Below, in pieces: positions 37,099 through 48,228 of a stretch of DNA of 64,000 bases. Origin of the DNA: Pythium myriotylum (Eukaryota; Oomycota; Peronosporomycetes; Pythiales; Pythiaceae); the NCBI GenBank assembly GCA_023091665.1, contig JALJCQ010000022.1, positions 1,116,001 through 1,180,000 of the forward strand. The letters run 5' to 3'. The notes under the pieces were generated by a model. The model had not been told where the DNA came from and ran no database searches. It saw only the letters and a list, made by a program, of their open reading frames with translations. Position 1 is the first letter of the stretch; each line of letters begins with the position of its first letter. Made by a program: the position numbers and the translations under genes.

Positions 37099-39839
37099 AT
37101 GAGTGAGGCGCGCTTGGTCAAACTCGCGCGCTCTAAGCTGGCAGGCGTCGCGGGTGATCTGTTCGAGGCGATTTCTGACCTGACAGTCCCGCTGTCCGTC
37201 GAGCAACTACGCGGGTTGACTACGCTGTTGGAACGCGCCTCGACCGCTCTTCAGTCTTCCGACGCCTGCTCAAGCTTCCTCGAGTCTGTGAGCAGCACGC
37301 TCGCTGCCGAGCTCGCCTCGTTGAAGGCGCGAGTGAAGAGTGCGGACGTCGAGCTCGTCGACCTGCGGGCCAAGGCTCAGCGCCTCGAAGAACTTGAACG
37401 GTCAAAGGTGCGTCTACACATCGCTGCCGTCCGTCGTGCCGCCCGCCTCCGTTCTCTAGCTGACTCCGGTGCCCAGGCTGAGGCCAGTCGACAACTTGCT
37501 AGTCCTCCACCTGCGAATGCTCCTTCGTCGACCTCTGCTCCTGACGAGGTGGCTGACCTTCGCCGTCGACTCGAGCTTTATCGCGATGAGCGCGAGCGTG
37601 ACGCCTTGACGCTGAAGACTGTAACCCAGGAGCGCGATTCACTGCGCGACCGACTCGACGCGGCTGAGAAAGTGGCCGCAGCTGCGACGGCGGAGCAAGC
37701 GGATCTCGAGCAGAAGTACAAGGCCTACAGGCGCCTCGGCAGTCTGGGCTCGCTCCGTGAGGTGAACCAGGAGATTGCGAACTACCGCGGCTTCGGCACG
37801 GTAGGAGCAATTCGTCGGCGGATGACGGCCGATGCCGTGACCATCGCGTTCCTACAGGCGATCTTGGCCCAAGCGCGAGCCGCCTTGCTCAAGTATGAAA
37901 AGCTGATCGCCCCTGTCTTGCTCACTGGTTTTCGCGAGGCAGGCGCAACGTCGACGGCTCTCGGTGTCCTCAACAGGCTTCGCGGCGAAGCGAACCCTTC
38001 GGCTCCTCGTGTCAACCTGGGGTTCTTGACGCCTGTCTTTGATCAACTGGTATCACGCCTCACACCGGACGGCTTTCGGATCAACGGATCGGATGCCTTG
38101 ACCACGATGGCTGCCGAGATATCGAAGGCCGACCCCTCCGTGCCCACCGACACGTTCATGATACGGCAGAAGATCGTCAACGATTGCACTCGTCTTATGG
38201 AGAAGATTGAGAATCTTCGGCCAGACGACGACATCGAGCAGTTCTTGAAAGATCTTGGCGGCGGCGAGCTCGAGTCGCTGTTCGAGCAGGACTCCCTCTT
38301 TGGTGGCGGCTTCGGCGGCACTATCGCCGGACAGCTAGGCTCATCGGGCGACTCTTCGGCCAGCGCGGCTCCGTCGTCGCAGGCGCGAGGCGGCAACTCC
38401 GCCCGCAGCCCGAGCCCGGATGCCGCTGTCTCTGGTCGTCGGCGGGCACGAAGGCACCTACGAAGAAGAAGGCGAAGAAGAACCGAGAGGGGGCTGCTGT
38501 CGCGGCGCAGCCGCAGAGCCAACCTTCACCGGATCCGACTCCCCAGGACGTCGTGGATCTCACCGACTCGCGTGGATCACCGGTGCCGAAGAATCAGGGC
38601 CGCAAGTCTTCAGCCACTACCGTGGGCCCGTCGGCCGAGCGAGGCGGCAACTACGTCTCTCAGTCGACCTTGAACTCGATGCGCGAGTCTTATCCGATCT
38701 GGGCAGCTGGATGGCCGGAAAGTGGACCGCCTTCGACGTTGTCGGCTGATCAGATCGAGCGACTCGCGTGGCGGTTGGGCTTGTTCCCTTGCGAAGCCGT
38801 GGCCCCGAACTACAACCAAGATACGAAATTCCTCACAGAGGCCAATGCTCGCCTCAACGTCGACGCTGCTGAGATCACCCTTTGGAATGCCGCGGCTCGG
38901 TGGAAGAAGTTCCTGAAGATGATCCCCAAGCCGATCACCTTTAACTATGCCGACGATCGTTTCGTGGGGCTCTACACTGAGACCATGGCCTTTTACAGGC
39001 TGGTGATTCGCACCTTCTACGAGCGGACGCACTACCTGGTCGTGCCGTCGTCGGTCGATCGTCAGTGGCGCGAGGAGCGCAAGCAGCGGCACTCGACTAC
39101 GAAGACTCAAGTCAAGGCCCATTGTCGGCGTCTGTCGAAGTTTCTTGACGACAATCCCGACATCGACGCCGATCTACTATTGGACCCCTTCTTCCTCATT
39201 GCTCCGCCGATTGGCACTGTGTACCTGCTGCCGATGCCCAACGAGACTGTGCTTGCAGCTGCTGATCGTGTCGATCAAGCCGAACCAGAGCGTGCTTTCT
39301 TCTTGCTCAAGCCGGAGGCTCACCCTTCCCACTCGGTGCGCAGCCGTATCTACCACAAGTTCTGGCGCGATTCGCCGTCCAAGAGTGCCCCGTCGTCTCC
39401 GTCGGCGTCGAGCCGTGCGTCAGGGAAGCGGAAGCGCCTCGAGGTCTCCTCCGATGAGGAGGAGAAAGACGGCGTGGAGGAGAGCGACGACGATTTGACG
39501 ACAGATGAGCAGCCACGGCGCACGAAGAGCGCTCCTTCGTCGCCCATGAGCAGCGGCAAGCCGAAGACGTCCAGCGGGGCCACGACCAAATCTCAACCTG
39601 CCGATACTACGAAGCCGTCGGGTCGCACAGGAGCCGACGCGCCGACCGCTGCTGGCGGTCGCACACCTTCGCCTTCAAGCAGCTTGGCGCCTCAAGGACC
39701 GACCACGCCCGCGTCTGCCAAGCCGTCAGCGGCTCCCTCGAGCCTACTGCCTCCCGCTACCGCTGATGCGCCCCGTGCCGGGTCGACTGCTGAAGCTTCG
39801 AGTACCAGCCCAGGGAAGGCCGCTCCTGCACAGATCTAG
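37099..39839 (+). CDS. Antisense accessory gene of the Gypsy element, function unknown, one frameshift
   Basis: The gene lies between pol and the 3' LTR, on the strand opposite to gag-pol, starting at ATG 37099. The first part (to about residue 445) is Ala/Leu/Glu-rich with strong coiled-coil character, then an acidic Gly/Ser-rich stretch. Near 38438 the sensible reading moves to another frame: the first frame becomes implausibly Arg-rich, while the other gives GTKAPTKKKAKKNREGA and continues to 39839. The second part has a conserved-looking globular segment (YPIWAAGWPESGPPSTL, LFPCEAVAPNY, FYERTHYLVVP, LLDPFFLIAPP), then a Ser/Pro-rich tail with a KRKRLEVSSDEEE nuclear-signal-like stretch. 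No known domain is recognised. The break could be a single-base deletion or a small intron. Confidence 0.6.
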
Positions 39840-40155
39840 CGCTGTTAGCTTGGTAGCAGTTGAACACCATATGAAATCGTCTTCGCAGATAATCGTAATG
39901 ATCACTCCGATTCCCTCTTCTTCACTTGATCCATAGGCAGTCGAACTTGTCACCTTCATCTTTTCACGTCACGTTATACAATATGCATGTCCACCAAATG
40001 ACTTGCCGGTGCCTCCCACGGCCACAACCTCGCCGCCGTCAGCTAGCCAGGGCAACGACCTGACTAACCCGGGCGTTAGTTACGCCAACTCGGAGCCGCA
40101 CAGCATCGGACGCCGCCTCCTGGACGGCGTTGATCACTGCGCAGCTGGCCGAGTA
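39840..40155. other. Gap between convergent Gypsy genes
   Basis: About 300 bases between the end of the antisense accessory gene and the end of pol. Nothing recognised. Confidence 0.4.
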
Positions 40156-43100
40156 CTATTCCTCCTCTTCGACCTCGGTCGCCATCGCGGCAAAGCGTCC
40201 TTCGGCGTGCAGCTGTCGCTCGTACTCTTCGATGAGGCTCGGCGCGTTCATGTCGTCTTCGGCGATCCAGTCTGTCGAGTCCCAGCCGACCCACTTCACG
40301 TGGTACTCGCGAATAGGCCGCCCTTGGCGAGCAGAGCGTACGTCGCGGTGGCCGATAATCGCCTCGATCTCGTAATGTCCTTCGTCGTTGTCCGGCTCGA
40401 GCGAGTCTTCGGGATGCAGCGCCTCGTCGAAGTCGAGTCGAGCGTCAGCTGGAACTTCCAGCTCTGTGATGGGGCGATCTTCGAAGCTGCGCCACAGCTT
40501 CAAGCGCGAGACGTGAACGGTGGGGAAGATACGGTAAGTCGAGCCCTCGATCTCCAGCTTGACCAAGTGCGTGGCCGGTCGCTCTAGCACTCTGAATGGG
40601 CCGTGCCATAGATGTGCGAGTTTACGTGCGAAACCTGGCTTGACTTGGTCAATGTAGACCCACACCTTAGCGCCCGGGACTATCGCGGACGTGTCGCCGC
40701 GGGCTGCTGACTCGCTCGCCTCTCGACGCTCTTCCATCGCTTGACGAAGTAGCCGAACCACGTCTTGCCGTGCCTTCTGGTACTGGATCTGGACGGCCGA
40801 TCGCCATCGTCTCGCATCGGCGTGGCCGTCTTGGTCTGCCGTCGGCAGCACAGATTCGAGAGTCGTTCGAGGCTCCCACCCGTGTAGCAGGTAGAATGGC
40901 GAGTCCCCGCGGACGCGATCGTGAGCCGAGTTGAGCGTAAACACGAGACGTTCTGCGTAATCGTCCCAGTCTCTTTGCTGAGGATCGGACACATAGAGCT
41001 TGACGGCGTGGACGACCGTCTGTACCATTCGCTCCGTCATGCCGTTAGACTGGGGCCGATAGGCGAGCGTAGCACGGCTCCTCTGGCCGATCAATCGATT
41101 GAACGCGCGGAAGACGGCCGACATAAATGCCGACTCGCGGTCGTGTCGAATGACTCGGCTCGCACCGAAACGCCTGTACACGCAACGCTCGTAGGACTCC
41201 GCCACTTCTTGAGCCTCTCGAGACCGGTTTGCCGATACGATGACGAAGCCCGTATGCTGATCCACCCAAATTAAGAGCTCGGTGTTCCCGCGATGCGATT
41301 TAGGCAACGACGGTACGTGGTCCATGCCGACCACCTCGAATGGCCGAGTCGCGACGATATTCCCCGGCGACGGGACTTGAATCCGCGGCTGACCCTTGCC
41401 GGACTGGCAATCTGGGCACGCAGCCACGTAGTCGCGAACGTCAGCGTACATATTCCTCCAGAATAGATAACGGTGGGCCTTCTCGTACACGCGACTCACC
41501 CCTTGGTGACCGCCGGCCAAGCTGACATGGTAGTGATGCAGGACTTCACGGTGTAGAGTAGACGGCACGACGAGACGGAGGCACAGCTCGCGTCGCTCTC
41601 GATCCTTCGCCTTCTGGTAGCCGACGTAGTACAGCAAGCCATCGACGACTTCATACGACGTTGCGAGCTTCTCGCACGCCGCGCGCTCTTGGTCGCTGAG
41701 CGCGGCGACGTCGCCCGCGAGGAAGCGCTTGACGTTGGCGCTCCATCGTTCTTCGTCTTGCGCCGTCGAGATGCGCTCCGCGCGCAGTCGCTCGACCCAC
41801 GCCGTGCCGGACTCAACTGTCGGGTCCCGCGAAGTGTCCCACGGGCTTGCGCAGTCATCACGCTGATCAACGCCGAAGTGCGCACCGTCCGCCCTGGCTA
41901 TGTTCGCGTCATCATTGATTGCGATACCGGATTCGTCATCATCTGGCCGTGTCGCTCCTTGATGATGCGCACCGCGCCTGGCTATGTCCCTTGGGTACAT
42001 CGCTGAATCGTCGACTGACTCTCGAGCCTTGGCGACGCGTCCATCGGTGCCCTTCTCAGCTGTAGCCATCGCGTCAGCAGGCAGACGTTCGTTGATAGCT
42101 GGACGCTCGCGCACTGCTGGACGATCGACGGAATCGTCTGGAGCTTCACTGCCGACTGCTGGAAGATCGAACGCGACTCGCCGGCTCGGGTCGCTTGTGG
42201 ACGCCCCGTCGCTCGTATTCCCACGCCACTCTTCACGGTGCTGGCGCGTTGGAACGTCCCGGCTATTCGCCGTACGTGCGCCCGTGCGCCCCGTCGCTCC
42301 GTCAACGTCTTCGTTGATCTTTGTCGACTGTGGCGATGCCACAGCTCCCTCGACTCCGCTAGTTTCGCCTGTGCGTCGCCGGCGACGCCCGTGAGCTCGA
42401 TCACCGCTCCCCGCTTGCCCTTCAGCCTCCTCGTGCTGTCGAGCCGCGTCTTGGCCATGATCGGCGCCCGTGGCAGCACCACCGCGCGTCACCACGTGGA
42501 CAGCCGCAGCCGGCTCGTCTTCACTCGGCCTGAGGACTTCAGGGAGGCGGTTCAGCATTCTCATACCGGCATGCTCGGCCGGGTCGACGACTCCGCCGGC
42601 ACAGCGCTGCAGCGCCTTGCCCGTGATGAGGTCGGCGGCGGCATTGAAGTCTCGAGCGACGTGTACGAGGTAAGCCGACTTGAACACGCTCAGCTTCGCC
42701 AGCGCCTCGGCGCGTAGAATCTGGAGCCCTGCTGTACGGCACTCGATGTCACCTCTCAGCTGCTGAATCACGATGCGGGAGTCGCCGCAGACGATCACAT
42801 CCTGGACGCCGTGTCGTGTAGCCAGATCCATGGCAGCTATAGCACCTCTGTACTCGGCTTCATTAACCGTTCCGTCGGCGAAGAAACACGTCTCGGCGGC
42901 GACAATCTTCCACGTCGGCAACGACCACAGGATGGCGCCGCAACTTGCCCCATTCCGCTTCGGCTTCGCCGATCCATCGAAAGACACGACCCACGCGGCC
43001 TCGTTCTTCGCTAATGACGGCACGGGCAGTCGATGTCGTTCGCCCACGACGCGTTTCCTCGGCTGAATATCGCCAAGCATCTCGTCCATCTTGTCCGCAG

Positions 43101-43860
43101 GGCCCGTGGCGGCTGCGACCAATCCGCTCAAGCCATCTTCGTCCTTCTTGACCTTCACGATCTCGAGCGTCCATGAACTCAGCACAGTAGCCCACCGCTC
43201 CAAACGACCTTGAAGACCTTTCGCCTTGAACAACCAACCGAACGTGGAGAACCGCGTCAGCACCTGGATAGCGCGGCCACTCAGCATATTCGCCGCTCCG
43301 GACAGCACGTGGAGCAGAGCAAGGATCTCCTTCTCGGCTGGCGAGAACTTGGCTTCGTGGACTTTAAGCACCCTGCTGAAGAACTTCACCGGCATCAGCT
43401 TCCCATCGTGTTCCTGCGCCAGTGTGGCAGCGACAGCCCACGGATTCGAGTAAATGATGACCACTGGCTGCTTCTCGGCGTCGAAGTGCCTCAGGATCGG
43501 CGCATTCGCCAACTTCTGCTGGAGCTCTGCGAAGGCCCGTCGAGCAGACGCGAGATGACCGGGCTCTAGCGCATCCTTGGCCAAGTCTGCCTGGGTAACC
43601 TCGTAGAGTGCGGCCGCATTGACCGCAAAGTGCTCAATAAACTGATGATAACAGTTCAGAGAGCCCAAATACGACTGAATCCCCTTCAGAGTCTTAGGAA
43701 ACTCGAGTTGCAGCAGCTCGGAGAGGTTCTTCGGCTTCGCTCTGATGCCTTCCGCGGAAACCGAGTGTCCTAGGTAGTCGACACGGCTCATGCCGAACTC
43801 GCTCTTCGGGAGGCTGATCGAAAGCCCCCACTCCTCGCAGGCCTGCAGCAATCTGCCGCT
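40156..43860 (-). CDS. Gypsy pol, C-terminal part: two RNase H domains, integrase, chromodomain
   Basis: This continues reverse transcriptase from the upstream frame after a frameshift near 43860 (ACEEWGLSISLPKSEFG, VDYLGH). The usual Gypsy RNase H follows but looks degenerate: where TDAS carries the first catalytic Asp it reads YSNP. A second, complete RNase H follows, with acidic residues in SFDGSAKP, NEAEYRGA, CGDSRIV and NAAADL. After a linker comes the integrase: zinc-binding HHYHVSLAGGH ... CPDCQSGKG, and catalytic Asp in GMDHV, Asp in RHDRESAF and Glu in NGMTERMV. The C-terminal chromodomain (YHVKWVGWDSTDWIAEDDM) could steer integration to methylated histone H3. The stop is at 40156-40158. 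The frame has no start of its own. Confidence 0.85.
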   Translation of the reverse strand, partial: SGRLLQACEEWGLSISLPKSEFGMSRVDYLGHSVSAEGIRAKPKNLSELLQLEFPKTLKGIQSYLGSLNCYHQFIEHFAVNAAALYEVTQADLAKDALEPGHLASARRAFAELQQKLANAPILRHFDAEKQPVVIIYSNPWAVAATLAQEHDGKLMPVKFFSRVLKVHEAKFSPAEKEILALLHVLSGAANMLSGRAIQVLTRFSTFGWLFKAKGLQGRLERWATVLSSWTLEIVKVKKDEDGLSGLVAAATGPADKMDEMLGDIQPRKRVVGERHRLPVPSLAKNEAAWVVSFDGSAKPKRNGASCGAILWSLPTWKIVAAETCFFADGTVNEAEYRGAIAAMDLATRHGVQDVIVCGDSRIVIQQLRGDIECRTAGLQILRAEALAKLSVFKSAYLVHVARDFNAAADLITGKALQRCAGGVVDPAEHAGMRMLNRLPEVLRPSEDEPAAAVHVVTRGGAATGADHGQDAARQHEEAEGQAGSGDRAHGRRRRRTGETSGVEGAVASPQSTKINEDVDGATGRTGARTANSRDVPTRQHREEWRGNTSDGASTSDPSRRVAFDLPAVGSEAPDDSVDRPAVRERPAINERLPADAMATAEKGTDGRVAKARESVDDSAMYPRDIARRGAHHQGATRPDDDESGIAINDDANIARADGAHFGVDQRDDCASPWDTSRDPTVESGTAWVERLRAERISTAQDEERWSANVKRFLAGDVAALSDQERAACEKLATSYEVVDGLLYYVGYQKAKDRERRELCLRLVVPSTLHREVLHHYHVSLAGGHQGVSRVYEKAHRYLFWRNMYADVRDYVAACPDCQSGKGQPRIQVPSPGNIVATRPFEVVGMDHVPSLPKSHRGNTELLIWVDQHTGFVIVSANRSREAQEVAESYERCVYRRFGASRVIRHDRESAFMSAVFRAFNRLIGQRSRATLAYRPQSNGMTERMVQTVVHAVKLYVSDPQQRDWDDYAERLVFTLNSAHDRVRGDSPFYLLHGWEPRTTLESVLPTADQDGHADARRWRSAVQIQYQKARQDVVRLLRQAMEERREASESAARGDTSAIVPGAKVWVYIDQVKPGFARKLAHLWHGPFRVLERPATHLVKLEIEGSTYRIFPTVHVSRLKLWRSFEDRPITELEVPADARLDFDEALHPEDSLEPDNDEGHYEIEAIIGHRDVRSARQGRPIREYHVKWVGWDSTDWIAEDDMNAPSLIEEYERQLHAEGRFAAMATEVEEEE

Positions 43861-45993
43861 CACACATCTGATCCCAAGTCTCGCCGCCGAACAAGATGTC
43901 GTCAATATACGATCTTCGACCTATCGCTGGTCGCGTCTCGGCTCCGGCCGGCTTGCCATCTTCGAACACATCACCTTCCTTGTCCTGCAGGTGCTTGGGC
44001 GTCAGCTTCAGGTAGCCATAGAGCGCGTTGTCAAGAAGCCGTTGATATATCTGGGGAGCGTTTTTCAACCCGAACGGCATCCTTAGCCACTCAAACAACC
44101 CGAAGGGTGTCACGAAAGCCGAAATCGCCCGAGCCCGTGCAGTCATTCGCACGACCCAGAATCCTGACGCCATATCTAGTGAACAAAGCCATCGTAGCGA
44201 GCCGAGATTTTCCAACAGGTCATGAACGACAGGCATAGGGTAGACCATCAGCCTAGTGAGGGCGTTCACCATTCTGTAATCGATACAGAGGCGAATATCA
44301 ACACCGTTCTTCTTGACGACGATCACAATGGGAGACGCCCAAGCCGATGTCGATGGCGCGATGAAGCCCGCCTGGAGAAGTCCCTTAAGGAGCTCGTAGA
44401 GCTTCTCCACGTACTGTGGCGGCACCTTGCGGCACGATTGAGCGATGGGCTTGGCGTCGCCGACGTCTATGTCGCAGACGACGCCTTTGGCCGGCAACGG
44501 CCGAGCATTGCCCTTACCCATGAGGTACGGGCGTCGCCTCCACACCATCTCGCGGACACGCTCGACGTCTTCAGCACTGACATCTTCGCCAGCCGCGATC
44601 TTGATGTCGGCAGGCGTGATCTCGTCGTCCCCAGCCGGGACTTCTGGGATCATGGCCATCTGGCCGTCGATGTCTTCAGCACTGACATCGCCTCCTTCAT
44701 GCACGTAGACTGCTTCGCTCAGCTCGGCTTGACCATCGACGACTTCGGCCGGGGACTTGGCTGCGACGAAGAGTATCGCCACCTTGGCCCAGTCGGACGT
44801 CGTCATCTTCGTCATGACGACACGCCGTCCGGCTCTCGGCTTCGTCATGACGTCGCCTTGGTCTTCGTCGCCGGATGTCGCACCTTCAAGCGTGTCTTCG
44901 ACGGAGACCTTGAGCTCACTCCTCGAGTCGCCCGCCCTCGGCGGCGTCGCCACCGCGGCGTCGGCACGCTTCAAGATTGCGCGCGGCACCACATACGGGC
45001 GTCGTTCGACCGCCGGTGGCTGCGCAGCCCGGATCGCGTCGGCTTCAGCTTGGCGCCGTGCCTCAAGCTCCGGTTCGGGCTCGGCCTCGTACACGAGGGT
45101 GCACCACTCGTCGTACCGCCTCGAGCCCAGAGAGACGTATCCGGAGCGTCGGGGTGCGGCGCCCGAGCTCAGCCAGAGGCCAACGATCGTCTGCGTGGGC
45201 AAGGTGACCGGCACCGTGAAGATGTTGGTCACCTTGACCCGCATCGGCAGGCCACGCTCGTTGCACTCGGCAGTCGTGACCCAGCGTTCGTCGCGGCGGA
45301 CCCACAGCTTCTTGGAGGCGTTCGGCTTGATCCGCAGGTAGTGTGACTCGCCTGGCTGGATCGTCACCTCTCGCTTGACCCTGACTTGCTCTGCCTTGTC
45401 ACTGTAGACGGCTCGGCGGCCCTCAAACTGGACGCGAACTTCGTCCGGCATGAGGGCGACGCCTTCGGCCAAGTCGAGGCGGATGCCGGCCGGGGTCATG
45501 AAGTCGGTACCGAGAATCGCTTGAACGTTGCCAAGGCGACCGACCCAGACCTCGGCCTGGTACGCCAGCTCGCCGGCCAGCACCACCTTTATCCAGGCCC
45601 GGCCCTCGGTGGGATAGCCGGATCCTCCAACACCTTCGCAGCGCAGAGACACACTGGTGTCTACCTCGGCTCCGATCTTACGCGCAAAGTCGGAGTCGAG
45701 GATCGAGACCTCAGCGCCCGAGTCCAGGAGGACCCGCGCGTTATGGTCGTCGATCTGCGCCCTTACGATGGTTTGGCGATGGGACTTCTGGTTGTAGAAC
45801 CGCCAGTACCCGCGCCGCTCACCAGGGTGTAGAGTAAGCCGTTGAATAAAAGCATGGCGTTCGAACTCACGTGGTTGATCAAGAATCGAGTGTATTTGTT
45901 TGTTACGTTGTAGCTGTCTACCGGCTACGAACGCATACACTGCGACCTCGGGTTGCCGCCCGGCGCGTACCAGTCCCCAAACTGGCGGGCGGT
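43861..45993 (-). CDS. Gypsy pol, N-terminal part: aspartic protease and reverse transcriptase
   Basis: The open frame runs back to 46237, overlapping gag in another frame, so expression probably needs a frameshift or readthrough at the gag end. The protease active site is VLLDSGAEVSILD near 45715. Reverse transcriptase spans about 44420-43870: WASPIVIVVKKNG, CIDYRMVNALT, SLDMASGFW, TPFGLFEWLRMPFGLKNAPQ and the catalytic YIDD at about 43905-43916. Just past WDQMCER the frame is lost; homology continues in the 40156-43860 frame, as if about five bases were missing. The change would truncate RT near its end, so this copy needs another source of enzyme unless the break is a sequencing error. Confidence 0.82.
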
Positions 45994-48198
45994 TTAGTTT
46001 AACCACTTTTCGACGGCCGCCGGCAGGACGCCAGCGTGCTTCGTCGGGTCGAACCACGCCTTCAGGTGGTTTGCGAGCTCCTCCAGCGGGCAAGCACCGC
46101 GATCGTGGACATTGCCGCACCCCTTGCAACGGTGGTAGCAATAGTCGGCCGGGTGACCGAGCCGACCGCACACCGTACAAGTGATACGGCTCCAACAATC
46201 GTGGTCTTGATGGCGCTTCGAGCCGCAATGCGAGCATGGTTGTTGAGGCTTTGACACCTCACCCTTCGGCTTGCCCACCCTGTCACGACCTTGGAGGGCG
46301 GCGACGAGCTTGGTCAGCGCCTGCACGGACTCGGGCGTCAGCATCGTCGCCAAGCCGGCAGCTTCCGCTGCATCTTCGCCTTCGTCACCTTCGCCATCTT
46401 CAGCTCCGCTGTCTTCCGACTCGCTGCCATCCAAGCTTGACTCAGACACGCTTGACAGGTCGACTTCGGCAGCTCGACTCGATGACCCGAGCAGCTTCGC
46501 CAACGCGTTGACGGCGATCGGCCGCTGCTTGGAACCGGCGATGAAAGGCTTCGGTTTGCTGTCGCGCTTGTCCGCACGCAACTTGGCTGACTCATCGCGC
46601 CTCGACCGCTGGTTCTGGCGCAGCAGCTCCTTTAACGCTTGACGAAGCTGCTCCTCCGTCGTCGGCTTGGCCAGACCGAATTGGCGTGCGAGCTCGGCGT
46701 CTTCACACGTGTCGAGGAAGTGAGTCACGTGGAAGGATGCCGCAGCACCTTCATAGTCGATGCCGGCTTCGATGGCCTGGACGTTGAGTCGGTACAGGTA
46801 GTCGAGGTGCTCTTCGTTCGGCTTCCGGCGCAGCTCGTAGTAGCGCTGGTGAGCTGTGACCGTCGCACCGCAGTACTCACGCTCGAACTCGGTTTGAAGG
46901 AGCGACCAGTTGGCACGAGTCGACTTCTTCAGCTGCTTGTACCAGATCTTCGACGCGCCAGTGAGCAGCTCGGGGAACTTCAAGCAGCATTGGCCGTCAG
47001 TCATCTCGTCTTGGCGGAACGCCGAACGGACCGAACTGATGAAGGCCTTGCCGCGATATTCGTCGCGAGACTTGCCGTCGAACGACTTCAGATCGGCACA
47101 GGCCGACTGCCGCAGGCGAGTCACGGCGCTAACGCCTGGCGCGACGCACTCGTCGTAGATGTCGGCCAAGTAGTCGGTCGAAGACCAGGCTGCCGGCGAC
47201 TTAGCGACTGGAGTCGGCTTCTCGGCCTTGACCTTCGGCTCTGGCTTGACCGTTGGCTTCGCCTCGGCACTGGCGACGGTCGGCGCGGCCGCAGTCGACA
47301 CTGACGCAAGTTGAGCTGCGGTCAGCTCGCCTGATGCGACCCTGTCGGCGAAGTCTTGCAGGTAGTTCTCGAGATCCTTGAGCATCTTGTCCTTCAGCAT
47401 GATCTCTTCTTCCATCTGCTTGACTTCTTCCCTGGAGCGTCCGATGACCTGCTCCGCGATCTTCTGCAGCGATTCAGCATCCATGAGCCCGCCACGGTTC
47501 GCACCGATGGCTTGCTCGAGCTTGCGCTGGGACTGGTGGCGCAGGAACAGCTCGAAGATCGCCTGAGCGCCCGCGATCAGCTTGTCGCGCCGTGTCGCGA
47601 GGATCTTGGCGTTGTCCAAGATGGTCACGCTGTACCCGGCGGTGTTGAAGACACCGATGATGCCGTGCAGCACTTGCTGCTGAGTCTTCATCGACGCGAA
47701 GCCAGGGTCGCGGACATCGGCAGCGGCGCTGACTCGGATCACCTGGAGGTGCTTGAGACCGTCGTGCTTCGACATGATCACCTCGATCATCCGTGCCGGC
47801 ACAGCTGTCGGCCTGGTGGGATCCATCTTCACCGGCACCGAGTTGACGGCACGGGTGATCGGGGTCGTCGGAGCCGTCGCATCGTCGCCGACGTTCAGCT
47901 CCGCGATGTCGCCACTCAGGTCGACGTCTTCCGAGCCAGCGTCGCTGGCGCCGTCCTTAGCTTCTTCGTCGAGGTCTGGGAGGAGGTTGCGGGTGATGGA
48001 GTCACCCGATGTCGACCGTCCTTCGACCACGCTCACGCGTGGGGGCCCTTCGAGATCGACATGTTCTTGGTCACCGTGTTCAGCTGGGGGCCCTCCAGCA
48101 GAACTCGGTTGCGGCCTAGCTCGTTTCGAGTCTAAGTCACCTGCGGCCGCTTGGACAGGTGACTTCGACCTTGGCGGTCTCTTTGACTTCGATGCCAT
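45994..48198 (-). CDS. Gypsy gag with three zinc knuckles
   Basis: The start chosen is the ATG opening MASKSKRPPRSKSPV (48196-48198). Another in-frame ATG lies seven codons earlier (48217-48219), inside the likely primer-binding site next to the LTR. The protein is 734 residues. It has an acidic N-terminal half, then a capsid-like region (WYKQLKKSTRANWSLLQTEF, YYELRRKPNEEHLDYLYRL). Three zinc knuckles close it: CSHCGSKRHQDHDC and CTVCGRLGHPADYC (both CX2CX4HX4C) and CKGCGNVHDRGAC. Gag assembles the particle and binds element RNA. The frame is intact, unlike the copia gag it landed beside. Confidence 0.85.
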   Translation of the reverse strand: MASKSKRPPRSKSPVQAAAGDLDSKRARPQPSSAGGPPAEHGDQEHVDLEGPPRVSVVEGRSTSGDSITRNLLPDLDEEAKDGASDAGSEDVDLSGDIAELNVGDDATAPTTPITRAVNSVPVKMDPTRPTAVPARMIEVIMSKHDGLKHLQVIRVSAAADVRDPGFASMKTQQQVLHGIIGVFNTAGYSVTILDNAKILATRRDKLIAGAQAIFELFLRHQSQRKLEQAIGANRGGLMDAESLQKIAEQVIGRSREEVKQMEEEIMLKDKMLKDLENYLQDFADRVASGELTAAQLASVSTAAAPTVASAEAKPTVKPEPKVKAEKPTPVAKSPAAWSSTDYLADIYDECVAPGVSAVTRLRQSACADLKSFDGKSRDEYRGKAFISSVRSAFRQDEMTDGQCCLKFPELLTGASKIWYKQLKKSTRANWSLLQTEFEREYCGATVTAHQRYYELRRKPNEEHLDYLYRLNVQAIEAGIDYEGAAASFHVTHFLDTCEDAELARQFGLAKPTTEEQLRQALKELLRQNQRSRRDESAKLRADKRDSKPKPFIAGSKQRPIAVNALAKLLGSSSRAAEVDLSSVSESSLDGSESEDSGAEDGEGDEGEDAAEAAGLATMLTPESVQALTKLVAALQGRDRVGKPKGEVSKPQQPCSHCGSKRHQDHDCWSRITCTVCGRLGHPADYCYHRCKGCGNVHDRGACPLEELANHLKAWFDPTKHAGVLPAAVEKWLN

Positions 48199-48228
48199 GT
48201 AGTCACTAGCTCCTGGCATACGCACCAC

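Noticed and set aside
44222..45346. 374-codon plus-strand ORF within Gypsy pol
   Set aside because: Antisense shadow of the protease/RT coding region; no domain.
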